Assembly (NCBI GenBank): GCA_035345935.1
Contig: DAORDK010000077.1
Location: forward strand, 1 to 14,284
DNA: 14,284 nucleotides
Source: SSSZ01 sp035345935
Lineage (GTDB): Bacteria > Pseudomonadota > Gammaproteobacteria > Burkholderiales > Rhodocyclaceae
Direction: 5' to 3'
Part shown: positions 1 to 7,166 of the stretch, piece by piece
Numbering within the stretch: position 1 is the stretch's first letter
Layout of the letters: every line of letters begins with the position of its first letter
Translations under genes and position numbers: made by a program
Notes under the pieces: generated by a model
Told to the model about the DNA's origin: nothing
Seen by the model: only the letters and a program-made list of their open reading frames with translations
Database searches by the model: none

Positions 1-1300
1 GATGACGCTCCTGTTCATCACCCACGACCGCCGTTTTCTCGACCGGGTCTGCACCCGTATCGTCGAATTGGACCGGGGGCGCTTGGCGAGTTATCCCGGT
101 AGTTTTGCCCAATACGGCGAGCGCAAGGAGCGCGAATTGCACGAGGAGGCCCTGGCCAACGCCCGTGCCGACAAGCTCCTGAAGGAGGAGGAAGTCTGGA
201 TCCGCAAGGGAGTCGAGGCTCGCCGTACCCGGGCGGTGTTCCGGGTGCAGCGGCTGGACCGCCTGCGGGCTGAGCGCGCCGCGCGCCGTGAGCGCCTGGG
301 CCAGGTTTCCCTGCGCGTCGAGAGCGGCGAACGCAGCGGCCAGCTGGTGGCGGAGCTGGAGGAGGTGAGCAAGGGATACGGTGGTCCGCCGGTGGTACGG
401 GAATTTTCCTGCCGCCTGCTGCGAGGCGACAAAGTGGGCCTGATCGGACCGAACGGGGTCGGCAAGACGACCCTGCTGCGACTCATCCTGGGCGAGTTGG
501 CCCCGGATTCCGGCCACTTGCGCCGGGGCACAAAGCTGGAAGTGGCCTATTTCGACCAGTTCCGCAGTCAGCTCGATCCGGAGGCGACCCTCGCCGACGT
601 CATCTCTCCAGGGTCGGACTACGTGGAGGTGGGCGGTGCGCGCAAGCATGTGATCGGTTATCTGGAGGATTTTCTGTTTGCTCCGGAGCGGGCGCGGTCA
701 CCGGTGAAATCCTTGTCCGGCGGGGAGCGCAATCGCCTGCTGCTCGCCAGGCTGTTCGCCCGACCCGCCAATGTCTTGGTCCTCGATGAGCCCACCAACG
801 ACCTCGACATCGAGACCCTGGAGTTGCTCGAGCAACTCCTTCAGGACTACGACGGGACTCTCTTCCTGGTCAGCCACGACCGGGTCTTTCTCGACAACGT
901 GGTCACCCAGACGATAGTCGCCGAGGGTGAAGGACGCTGGCGGGAGTTTGTCGGCGGCTACTCCGATTGGGTCAGCCAGTCCGCCGCTCGCCCAGCCGAA
1001 TCGCCGGCCCCGCGACGGGAGCCACCTGCCACCGCGAAGCCGGCACCCGCGCGGGAGCGGGGCAACAAGCTATCGTGGAAGGAACAGCGGGAGCTGGAAT
1101 CGCTGCCCGAACGTATCGCAAGTCTGGAGGCGGAGCAGAAATCGGCGGCGGGCCGCCTGGAGGATCCCGAGATCTATCGCCGCGACCCGGCCGCGGCCCA
1201 GGCCGCAGCGGCCCGCCTGGCGGCTATCGACGACGAATTGCTGCAGTTGCTGGAACGCTGGGAGAACCTGGAATCCCGAGGCGGCGTCGAAGGGTCATGA
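1..1300 (+). CDS. uup: ABC-F family ATPase Uup, 3' part (5' end outside window)
   Basis: This is the C-terminal 432 residues of a soluble ABC-F ATPase; the reading frame (codons from base 2) is open at the window edge. The visible part starts in the H-switch of the first ATPase domain (ITHDRRFLD). The inter-domain linker rich in Arg, Glu and Lys follows at residues 40-100. The second ATPase domain is complete: Walker A GPNGVGKTT at 149-157, signature LSGGER at 238-243, Walker B VLVLDEP at 258-264 and switch His in SHD at 291-293. A Pro/Ala-rich spacer (330-352) leads to a charged C-terminal coiled coil (about 356-425), the DNA- or ribosome-binding tail typical of Uup and absent from EttA. ABC-F proteins act on ribosomes; Uup is linked to precise excision of transposons and to ribosome quality. 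There are no membrane segments. The family is certain; the Uup subtype rests on the C-terminal coiled coil. Confidence 0.93.
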   Translation, partial: MTLLFITHDRRFLDRVCTRIVELDRGRLASYPGSFAQYGERKERELHEEALANARADKLLKEEEVWIRKGVEARRTRAVFRVQRLDRLRAERAARRERLGQVSLRVESGERSGQLVAELEEVSKGYGGPPVVREFSCRLLRGDKVGLIGPNGVGKTTLLRLILGELAPDSGHLRRGTKLEVAYFDQFRSQLDPEATLADVISPGSDYVEVGGARKHVIGYLEDFLFAPERARSPVKSLSGGERNRLLLARLFARPANVLVLDEPTNDLDIETLELLEQLLQDYDGTLFLVSHDRVFLDNVVTQTIVAEGEGRWREFVGGYSDWVSQSAARPAESPAPRREPPATAKPAPARERGNKLSWKEQRELESLPERIASLEAEQKSAAGRLEDPEIYRRDPAAAQAAAARLAAIDDELLQLLERWENLESRGGVEGS

Positions 1301-1331
1301 AGAGCGGACCAGCCTGTTCCGGGGGATGCCG

Positions 1332-1466
1332 ATGAAGCCTGTCTTGAAGGGTTTCCTGCTGGGGGCGGTCGTTGCTGCGGCGGCCCTGGTTCTTGCCGCG
1401 GTTTTTGTCGCCTATCAGTCGCCGGAATTGCTGCTCAACTGGGTCAACCTGCGCTACTGCGGCTGA
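1332..1466 (+). CDS. small single-span membrane protein, 44 aa
   Basis: A short frame starts at ATG 1332 (MKPVLKGFLLGAVV...) and encodes 44 residues. Lys at positions 2 and 6 is followed by one long hydrophobic helix (about residues 7-28) and a short tail ending in NLRYCG, so the protein is probably anchored with its N-terminus in the cytoplasm. A run of five G at 1321-1325 lies 6 bases before this ATG and can serve as ribosome binding site; a second ATG in frame at 1326 would overlap that site. The gene starts 31 bases after uup and is probably cotranscribed with it. Its last 13 bases overlap the 3' end of the convergent HDOD gene. Function is unknown. The start, the helix and the position support a real gene, but only comparison with relatives can prove it. 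Confidence 0.6.
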   Translation: MKPVLKGFLLGAVVAAAALVLAAVFVAYQSPELLLNWVNLRYCG

Positions 1467-2299
1467 TCGCGCTTTTCGTCCTGCTCGATGCCCAATCTGT
1501 GGGCGAGCGCCTCGGGAGTGAGATGGACGAGTTCGGCAATTTCCTTCAAGTCGTCGGGAAGGGCGGGGTCGGTCCAGCCCTTGGCTGAATGCCGGGCAAG
1601 CCGCACAGCCAAAGTGACGTTCCTGACCCGCAATTGCTCCGAATTTTCATCGTCGATGAGTTCCCGCAGCAGTTCCGGCAGGTGCCAGACGCCGCAGAGG
1701 GCCATCTGGATGTCGAGGAAGGTGAAACCCAGGACTTCGGCCTGGATCGCGGCGCTACGCAGTCCCGGCTGCGCCGCTTGCGCCGCCCGCATGCGGAGCA
1801 GCAGCTTGGGCGCGAAACAGCCGACGAGAATTTCGGCCAGATCGTGCAGCAGAGCGGCGATGCGCACTTCTTCGGGGTTCTTGTCGTGGCGCCAGTGCGC
1901 CCAGCTGTCCGCGTAGTCCGCCGCCCGCTGGGCGCGGCGTATGGTCTGCAATACGGCGAGCAGTGCCTGGGGATCTTCGTCCTTGAGCATGCCCTCGATG
2001 GTGGGCATTTCGTGGAAGCGATTGAAGAAGGGCTCGATCCCGGCCATGAGCACCGCACCGGCAATGGTCGTGATGTCCCGGTGTAGGGCTCTGCCCGCAA
2101 GCGGCTGGATGTAGGCCAGGACGCGGACGGTCATGATGGGATCCTGCAAGACGACCTTGGCGAGTTTACGGCCGTCGACGGAATCCAGGTCGGTCCGCAT
2201 TTCCTCGATCTGCCGCCGGGTCTGGCGGAGCACAGGCAGGCTGTTGTTGGAGAAGAGCAACAACCAAGCGTCGATGTCCTGAAGCGGGTGGTCGAGCAT
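1454..2299 (-). CDS. HDOD domain protein, 281 aa
   Basis: The protein has a single HDOD domain (about residues 18-215), an all-helical relative of HD phosphohydrolases found in bacterial signalling proteins. Recognisable features are the N-terminal segment with LPVL and the LQDPIMTVRVLAYIQ helix (51-65), matching the family pattern 'D P xx xx x hL xx'. The central ALLHDLAEILVG (149-160) corresponds to the HD-like motif. There is no kinase, GGDEF or receiver domain and no signal peptide, so it should be a cytosolic regulator acting through protein contacts. The start at ATG 2299 is the only sensible one: the open frame continues upstream to 2995, but that part is antisense to the hydrolase gene. 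A weak ACGGAT stands upstream. It is divergent from the hydrolase gene and convergent with the small membrane protein. The family call is firm; the partner and process are unknown. Confidence 0.85.
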   Translation of the reverse strand: MLDHPLQDIDAWLLLFSNNSLPVLRQTRRQIEEMRTDLDSVDGRKLAKVVLQDPIMTVRVLAYIQPLAGRALHRDITTIAGAVLMAGIEPFFNRFHEMPTIEGMLKDEDPQALLAVLQTIRRAQRAADYADSWAHWRHDKNPEEVRIAALLHDLAEILVGCFAPKLLLRMRAAQAAQPGLRSAAIQAEVLGFTFLDIQMALCGVWHLPELLRELIDDENSEQLRVRNVTLAVRLARHSAKGWTDPALPDDLKEIAELVHLTPEALAHRLGIEQDEKRDQPQ

Positions 2300-2385
2300 G
2301 GGCGGATATCCGTGAAAAGGCCGGGCCTGGGGTCGTTCCGGCAGTGTAGCAGGGCGTTGAGGCAGAGCAAGCCCCGCTGCCGTGC

Positions 2386-2391
2386 GATAAT
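2386..2391 (+). promoter_or_regulatory. possible -10 element of the MBL-fold hydrolase gene
   Basis: GATAAT lies 28 bases before the hydrolase start codon in the 120-bp divergent gap. No acceptable -35 hexamer is found 16-18 bases upstream (TTGAGG at 2357-2362 is 23 bases away). This is a weak prediction based on the hexamer alone. Confidence 0.3.
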
Positions 2392-2419
2392 GGAGAATCT
2401 TCTTCGCCTGCCAGCCGCC

Positions 2420-3055
2420 ATGCGCTACGCCATCATCCCGGTGACTCCATTCGAGCAGAACTGCTCGGTGTTCTGGTGCGAGAAGACGCGGCTGGCGGCG
2501 GTCATCGATCCGGGGGGCGATATCGAACGCATCGAGCGACTCCTCACCGAGCAGCGCCTCTCCCTGGCCCTGATTCTCGTTACCCACGGCCACATCGACC
2601 ATGCCGGAGGCGTTGCCGCACTGGCCGAGAAAACGGGGGTGCCGGTGGAGGGCCCGCAGCGCGAGGACCAGTTCTGGATCCAGGGCATGGCGGAGCAAAG
2701 CCGCATGTTTGGATTTCCCGGAGTGCGTTCGTTTGTGCCCAACCGGTGGCTGGAGGAAGGGGATACGGTCCGTTTCGGCGAAGTCGAACTGGAAGTGCTT
2801 CATTGCCCCGGGCATACCCCGGGTCACGTGGTCTTCTTCCATCGCCCGAGCAAGCTTCTCCAGGTGGGGGACGTGCTGTTCCAGGGATCGATCGGCCGTA
2901 CCGATTTTCCCCGCGGGGACTACGACGCCTTGATCCACTCCATTCGAGCCAAACTGCTTCCGCTCGGGGACGACGTCGAATTCATTCCTGGCCACGGCCC
3001 CATGTCCACCCTCGGTGACGAACGCCGCTACAACCCCTACCTCAGGGGTCGCTAG
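2420..3055 (+). CDS. YcbL-like MBL-fold metallo-hydrolase, 211 aa
   Basis: This is a cytosolic zinc hydrolase of the metallo-beta-lactamase fold, glyoxalase II-related YcbL type. Metal ligands are visible: THGHIDH (His56, His58, Asp60, His61), His132 in GHTPGHVVFF, Asp151 in GDVLFQGSIGR and His192 in PGHGP. The GSIGRTDFPRGDYDALIHSI segment and the 211-residue length are typical of YcbL proteins, which lack the C-terminal substrate domain of true glyoxalase II (GloB, about 250 residues). The probable reaction is hydrolysis of a thioester such as S-lactoylglutathione, but the natural substrate of this group is uncertain. The start at ATG 2420 (MRYAIIPVTPFEQN) matches the usual family N-terminus; ATG 2390 would add ten residues without homologous character. 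The gene stands alone, between two HDOD genes on the opposite strand, and ends 16 bp from the second with no hairpin between. Confidence 0.9.
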   Translation: MRYAIIPVTPFEQNCSVFWCEKTRLAAVIDPGGDIERIERLLTEQRLSLALILVTHGHIDHAGGVAALAEKTGVPVEGPQREDQFWIQGMAEQSRMFGFPGVRSFVPNRWLEEGDTVRFGEVELEVLHCPGHTPGHVVFFHRPSKLLQVGDVLFQGSIGRTDFPRGDYDALIHSIRAKLLPLGDDVEFIPGHGPMSTLGDERRYNPYLRGR

Positions 3056-3071
3056 TCCTCCAGCCGGACTG

Positions 3072-4262
3072 TCAGGCGGCGACCGAGCGGATTTTCGCCG
3101 CCCAGGTCAACGCTTCGATCTGATCGCTGACAAAGGTGTCCGGGGAAATGGCATGCTCCCGCACCAGCGATCCGGCCAGGGCGAGCTCGCCGTGATCGGC
3201 GGAATCGGAAATCTTGAGCAGTTTGCCGAGCGCACCGCCGTGGTGGGCCAGGGCATCGGCGACCGGCTGCGGCAGGGGAAGTTGGGGCAGGATTTCGGTC
3301 ATCGAGAGGTTGAGCAGTACCGGTAGCAGGGAGAAGGTCCCGGCCATGAATGCGGCGTCGGCGGTGCTCTCGACCTCGGGAATGGCGGGAATGCGGCCGC
3401 TCAGAATCTCCATCAGACGGCCCCGGCGAGCCGCCAGGAGAAGCAGGGGATTGGGCGCGGCGCCATTGCCGCTATCGGCATAGACCAGCAGTTGCAGCCA
3501 GCGCTGGAGCTGCCGCCGTCCCAGGAGATTGATCGCCTGGCCGAAACTGGTGATCGGGGAACGGGGTGCGATGGCGGCGGAGTTCACCAAGCGCAGTAGC
3601 CCGTAGGACAGCTTGGGTTGCTGCTTGAAAACTTCTTCGAGCGCCTCGGTGTCGGCATCCTGGGCGACCAGAGCCAGAAGTTCCAGCAATTTCAAGCGGG
3701 TGACGTCCGCCTTGCCCAGAGCCGAATTGCGGGTCAGCAGGTACTCGCCGGAGACGACGTGGCATTGGTTGGAGACCGCCCAGGAAAAGTCGTTGCGGCT
3801 ACGGACGGAGTGGACGACGATGGACGAGCGCACGGCAAGACCCATCAGGGTGAACGGTGGGAGGGTGCGGGCGTGACCGACCGCAAGCACCACGTAATCG
3901 AAGGCGCCGGTGGGGGGCAGCGGGTCGCCGGGAGAGAGTGCCAAGGCAACTTTGCGCCCGGCGCGACGCAGATCGGCTTCCAGCTTCTCTGCGGCCTCCT
4001 GCCCTTCGGGGTCGGCCGGGGGCTTGAGGAGCAGGATGACCTTTTCCGCGGATACCGACTGGAGCTTGGCGACATCGGCGGCGGATTCGACAGGGACGAA
4101 CCAGTGCAGTCCCGAATTGACCGTCTGGGCTTCGGGCAGCGAGAACAGATGCCGTACTTCATCGGGGCAAGCGTCCGGGCCAGACGCGGCAAGATGAAAT
4201 CCGGCCCAGGTTTCGTCCGGATTCAACCACGGCTGAAGAAAAAGATAATGTTCGCCTGCCAT
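3072..4262 (-). CDS. HDOD protein with degenerate EAL-like N-terminal half, 396 aa
   Basis: The C-terminal half (about residues 190-385) is an HDOD domain: KLSYGLLRLVNSAA (217-230), followed by the ITSFGQAINLLGRRQLQRWLQLL block (237-259), is highly characteristic. The N-terminal 185 residues have the size and position of the EAL domain of YuxH-type EAL-HDOD proteins, ending in SGEYLLTRN where those proteins have the EAL barrel exit 'QGYFFSRP'. I see no EAL signature and no DDFG-like metal site, so cyclic-di-GMP hydrolysis is not expected. It may have become a sensor or scaffold. The start at ATG 4262 is chosen because GGGGAG precedes it by 6 bases; the frame stays open to 4385 but would then overlap the divergent glycosylase start. 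The HDOD call is firm. The EAL ancestry is inferred from layout, not from conserved residues. Confidence 0.8.
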   Translation of the reverse strand: MAGEHYLFLQPWLNPDETWAGFHLAASGPDACPDEVRHLFSLPEAQTVNSGLHWFVPVESAADVAKLQSVSAEKVILLLKPPADPEGQEAAEKLEADLRRAGRKVALALSPGDPLPPTGAFDYVVLAVGHARTLPPFTLMGLAVRSSIVVHSVRSRNDFSWAVSNQCHVVSGEYLLTRNSALGKADVTRLKLLELLALVAQDADTEALEEVFKQQPKLSYGLLRLVNSAAIAPRSPITSFGQAINLLGRRQLQRWLQLLVYADSGNGAAPNPLLLLAARRGRLMEILSGRIPAIPEVESTADAAFMAGTFSLLPVLLNLSMTEILPQLPLPQPVADALAHHGGALGKLLKISDSADHGELALAGSLVREHAISPDTFVSDQIEALTWAAKIRSVAA

Positions 4263-4268
4263 GCATGG

Positions 4269-4274
4269 CTCCCC
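4269..4274 (-). promoter_or_regulatory. ribosome binding site that sets the start of the EAL-like/HDOD gene
   Basis: GGGGAG on the minus strand, 6 bases before ATG 4262. It favours this start over the in-frame upstream ATG at 4385. Confidence 0.6.
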
Positions 4275-4343
4275 GGATTCTGTTTTCCCGATGGTAACAA
4301 CTTTGGCGGTCGCCGTCAGCCGAAGCGCCAGGAAATCGCGGAT

Positions 4344-4373
4344 ATTGGCCAATTCGGGGAGGGCGGCGATAAT
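4344..4373 (+). promoter_or_regulatory. putative promoter of the glycosylase gene, possible leaderless start
   Basis: TTGGCC at 4345-4350 and GATAAT at 4368-4373 are 17 bases apart, matching sigma-70 hexamers in four and five of six positions. A start seven bases beyond the -10 falls on the A of the glycosylase ATG at 4380. The -35 hexamer lies within the perfect palindrome ATTGGCCAAT (4344-4353), which could be an operator. Confidence 0.45.
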
Positions 4374-4379
4374 CGGCCG

Positions 4380-4997
4380 ATGCAACCCGACTATTGGTCC
4401 AAGGCCCGTGCCGAACTGGCGGCCACCGATCCGATCCTTGCCGGGATTCTCGCGGCTTACTCCGGCAGCGTTCTGACCTCGCGAGGGGATCCTTTTGCGA
4501 CCTTGGCCCGCTCAGTCATCGGGCAACAGATTTCGGTCAAGGCGGCCGATGCCGTTTGGGGCCGCTTCGTAAGCTGCGTGGGACAAGTGACGCCAAGGTC
4601 GGTGTCTTCCGTGCAGGCTGCGGAGCTTGCGGCTTGCGGCCTTTCGCGACGCAAGGTCGAATATCTGGCGGATTTGGCCGGGCACTTCGCTTCCGGGCGC
4701 GTCGATCCGGGACGCTGGGCCGACCTTGGTGACGAAGCGGTCATCGCCCAATTGACCGATGTCCGGGGAATCGGCCGGTGGACAGCGGAAATGTTCCTCA
4801 TTTTCAACCTCCTGCGACCCGATGTCCTGCCGGTGGACGATCTGGGTCTGCAGAAGGCGGTTGCGCTGCACTATTGCCAGGGCGAGCGACCCCAACGCGA
4901 CGATCTCCTCCGCCTGGCCGAGCGCTGGCGGCCCTGGCGATCCGTGGCAACCTGGTATCTCTGGCGCAGTCTCGATCCGCTGCCGGTCGAGTACTGA
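4380..4997 (+). CDS. DNA-3-methyladenine glycosylase II family protein (AlkA-like), 205 aa
   Basis: This is a base-excision repair enzyme of the HhH-GPD superfamily that would cut alkylated bases such as 3-methyladenine from DNA. The helix-hairpin-helix is LTDVRGIGRWTAEMFLIFNL (about 125-144). The catalytic Asp follows in LPVDDLGLQ (Asp153/Asp154; by alignment with E. coli AlkA the second is the catalytic one). AERWRPWRSVATWYLWRSLD (180-199) matches the AlkA C-terminal helix. At 205 residues it lacks the N-terminal beta domain of E. coli AlkA (282 residues) and has no iron-sulfur cysteine cluster. This short form is common in proteobacteria. No Shine-Dalgarno sequence is found near the ATG at 4380. 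It is divergent from the EAL-like/HDOD gene and 92 bp upstream of accA. Family certain; exact base preference unknown. Confidence 0.9.
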   Translation: MQPDYWSKARAELAATDPILAGILAAYSGSVLTSRGDPFATLARSVIGQQISVKAADAVWGRFVSCVGQVTPRSVSSVQAAELAACGLSRRKVEYLADLAGHFASGRVDPGRWADLGDEAVIAQLTDVRGIGRWTAEMFLIFNLLRPDVLPVDDLGLQKAVALHYCQGERPQRDDLLRLAERWRPWRSVATWYLWRSLDPLPVEY

Positions 4998-5056
4998 GAG
5001 CAGGAGGCGGGAAGGTAGAACTGGTGGCCAATCGCGTCGAGCGGAGCGGGTTAGGC

Positions 5057-5062
5057 TAGAAT
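5057..5062 (+). promoter_or_regulatory. putative -10 element of accA
   Basis: TAGAAT, followed by a GC-rich stretch, lies 27 bases before the accA start. It resembles the elements before dapA, rlmD and purM. No convincing -35 is seen 16-18 bases upstream. Confidence 0.4.
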
Positions 5063-5089
5063 ACCGGCCGGCCAAACAGAGAAATTCCC

Positions 5090-6058
5090 ATGAAAACCAG
5101 TTTTCTCGACTTCGAACAGCCGGTCGCCGACCTCGAAGCCAAGATCGAAGAGCTGCGCTACGTGCAGGATGATTCCGCGGTCGATATCTCGGAAGAAATC
5201 GCTCGCCTGGAAAAGAAGAGCGCCCAGCTGACCAAGGAAATCTATAGCAAGCTGACCCCATGGCAGGTGGCCCAGGTGGCGCGCCATCCCCAGCGCCCCT
5301 ATACCCTGGATTATGCCTCCAGGATATTTACCGATTTTGAAGAGCTGCACGGCGACCGGGCATTTGCCGACGACCATGCCATCGTTGGCGGCCTTGCACG
5401 TTTCAACGGTCAGCCTGTCGTGGTGATCGGGCACCAGAAGGGGCGCGATACCAAGGAGAAGATTTACCGCAACTTCGGCATGCCCAGGCCCGAAGGCTAC
5501 CGCAAGGCGCTGCGCTTGATGAAGCTTGCCGAGAAATTCGATCTGCCGGTGATGACCTTCGTGGACACCCCGGGCGCGTATCCGGGAATCGATGCCGAAG
5601 AGCGGGGTCAGTCTGAAGCCATCGGTCGCAATCTCTATGTGATGGCGGAACTCAAGGTGCCCGTCATCGTGACCATCATCGGCGAGGGCGGTTCCGGAGG
5701 GGCGCTGGCGATTGCCGTCGGCGACACGGTGCAGATGCTCCAGTATGCGACCTATTCGGTCATTTCTCCCGAGGGATGCGCGTCGATTCTCTGGAAGAGT
5801 GCCGAGAAGGCTCCCGAGGCCGCGGAAACCATGGGCATCACGGCGACCCGCCTGAAGTCCCTGGGACTGGTGGATCGCATTGTCGCCGAACCTCCCGGGG
5901 GTGCCCATCGCGATCATGCGGTGATGGCACAGAGCCTGCACAAAGCGCTACAGGAATCGCTGCGGCAAGTCAGTGCAATGACCAAGACAGAGCTCCTGAA
6001 TTCCCGCTACGAGCGGCTGATGAGCTATGGCCGCTTCAAGGAACAGCCGGTTTCCTAG
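5090..6058 (+). CDS. accA: acetyl-CoA carboxylase carboxyltransferase subunit alpha
   Basis: AccA pairs with AccD in an alpha2beta2 cytosolic complex that moves the carboxyl group from biotin on AccB to acetyl-CoA, making malonyl-CoA for fatty acid synthesis. The 322-residue length is normal for the family (E. coli 319). It begins with the usual MKTSFLDFEQPVADLE and a coiled-coil N-terminus (1-50). Hallmarks are HPQRPYTLDY, FEELHGDR, the GHQKGRDT loop, NFGMPRPEGYRKALRLM, FVDTPGAYPG, the GEGGSGGALAI oxyanion region and SVISPEGCASILWK. The start is fixed by homology; the ribosome binding site (AGAGAA) is modest. accA is followed after 27 bases by tilS, a pairing I recall from other betaproteobacteria, so the two are probably cotranscribed. 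accD is not in the window. Confidence 0.98.
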   Translation: MKTSFLDFEQPVADLEAKIEELRYVQDDSAVDISEEIARLEKKSAQLTKEIYSKLTPWQVAQVARHPQRPYTLDYASRIFTDFEELHGDRAFADDHAIVGGLARFNGQPVVVIGHQKGRDTKEKIYRNFGMPRPEGYRKALRLMKLAEKFDLPVMTFVDTPGAYPGIDAEERGQSEAIGRNLYVMAELKVPVIVTIIGEGGSGGALAIAVGDTVQMLQYATYSVISPEGCASILWKSAEKAPEAAETMGITATRLKSLGLVDRIVAEPPGGAHRDHAVMAQSLHKALQESLRQVSAMTKTELLNSRYERLMSYGRFKEQPVS

Positions 6059-6085
6059 CCCTTCGGGGAGGCGGTGCCGGTGGGC

Positions 6086-7039
6086 ATGACCGTCGATATC
6101 CCCGCCCGCGTCGCCGCCTTTCTCGAACCCCGGGTGGGCCTGGACGAGCCGCTTTGGGTGGGCCTTTCCGGCGGTCGCGATTCTGTGGTCCTGGTCCAGG
6201 CGCTGGTCGAGCTCGGCTGGACGCCGCGAGTCCGGGCCCTCCATGTTCATCACGGGCTCTCGCCACGGGCTGACGAGTGGGCCGGATTCTGCCTGGAACT
6301 CGGGGGGCGCCTGGGACTTCGCGTCGCGGTAAGGCGGGTAGAGGTGGTTGCCGACGGGGCAGGGATCGAAGCAGCGGCGCGGGAATGCCGTTATCGGGCA
6401 TTTTCGGATCATGGCATTGGCGTGCTGCTTCTCGCTCACCACCGGGACGATCAGGCGGAAACCCTGCTCTTCAACCTGCTGCGGGGTACCGGTATCGCCG
6501 GGGCGGCGGGCATTCCGGCCGAGCGCCGAATTGGAACCCTGCGCGTGCTGAGGCCGCTCCTGGAAGTCGGTCGCGATGCCATCGACGCCTATGCAGCGGC
6601 CCGGAAGCTGACCTGGATTGAAGACGAAAGCAATGAGGACACGGCGTTTTCCCGCAATTTTCTGCGCGCCGCGGTCATGCCTGTGCTTGAAGGCCGCTTC
6701 CCGGGGGCCGGCGAGCGTCTTGCGGCGGCCGCTGCCCGGTTTGCCGAGGCCGATGGCCTTCTGGCGGATTTGGCCGCTGCCGACTGGGAATGCCATGCGG
6801 TGGGAGAGGGGGTATCCGTGGCGGCGTTGCGTAAGCTACCGGCACCTCGCTTGGCGAATCTGCTCCGCTGGCGCTTGCGCGCCCTGGGCTGGCAGCCGCC
6901 GGTCGCGAGCCGCCTGGAAGAATTCGTTCGCCAATTGCTCACCGCCGGTCCCGGGCGACGACCCGAATTGTGTCTTCCCGATGGCGCGATGCGGGTGCGG
7001 CGAGGCATCCTGCGCTGGAGCGCTGCGGGTTCCGGGTGA
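6086..7039 (+). CDS. tilS: tRNA(Ile)-lysidine synthetase, short form, about 317 aa
   Basis: TilS joins lysine to C34 of tRNA-Ile(CAU) using ATP, which changes the codon read from AUG to AUA; it is normally essential. The PP-loop ATP pyrophosphatase motif SGGRDS (28-33) is intact, followed by HVHHGLSPRADEW, the LAHHRDDQAETLLFNLLRG block and the DESNEDTAFSRNFLR motif, all diagnostic. The protein stops at about 317 residues, after a region equivalent to the first C-terminal domain. E. coli TilS has 432 residues and a second C-terminal domain, so that domain appears to be missing. Only 127 bases separate the stop from dapA, too few to encode it in another frame. Possible starts are GTG 6074, GTG 6080 and ATG 6086; GGGGAGG at 6065-6071 is best spaced for GTG 6080, so the start is uncertain by two to four codons. 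Confidence 0.93.
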   Translation: MTVDIPARVAAFLEPRVGLDEPLWVGLSGGRDSVVLVQALVELGWTPRVRALHVHHGLSPRADEWAGFCLELGGRLGLRVAVRRVEVVADGAGIEAAARECRYRAFSDHGIGVLLLAHHRDDQAETLLFNLLRGTGIAGAAGIPAERRIGTLRVLRPLLEVGRDAIDAYAAARKLTWIEDESNEDTAFSRNFLRAAVMPVLEGRFPGAGERLAAAAARFAEADGLLADLAAADWECHAVGEGVSVAALRKLPAPRLANLLRWRLRALGWQPPVASRLEEFVRQLLTAGPGRRPELCLPDGAMRVRRGILRWSAAGSG

Positions 7040-7130
7040 GTCCTGGACGAACGCCGTGTTCCGCGACCGCGCAAGAAATTTGGTAACAGATTCGCCCGCG
7101 GGGCGACTCCCCGCCCGCGCGCCCTTGGGT

Positions 7131-7136
7131 TAGAAT
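7131..7136 (+). promoter_or_regulatory. putative -10 element of dapA
   Basis: TAGAAT lies 30 bases before the dapA ATG and is followed by CCCCTCC. A short GC-rich hairpin (arms 7098-7103 and 7109-7114, five-base loop) lies just upstream in the tilS-dapA gap; it has no T run, so I do not call it a terminator. No clear -35. Confidence 0.4.
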
Positions 7137-7166
7137 CCCCTCCTTGTCTTTTTCCAGTCCACGGCC

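Noticed and set aside
2300..2995. Upstream extension of the first HDOD gene to 2995
   Set aside because: The added residues are antisense to the metal-binding motifs of the hydrolase and have no family character; ATG 2299 gives a normal HDOD protein.
3618..4379. Upstream extension of the glycosylase frame
   Set aside because: This part is antisense to the EAL-like/HDOD gene; the AlkA-like protein starts naturally at MQPDYWSKA (4380).
5051..5941. Minus-strand open frame of 296 codons under accA
   Set aside because: It is antisense to a canonical AccA and has no motif of its own.
7098..7114. GC-rich hairpin after tilS as a terminator
   Set aside because: The stem is only six pairs and has no T run; it more likely reflects local GC richness.
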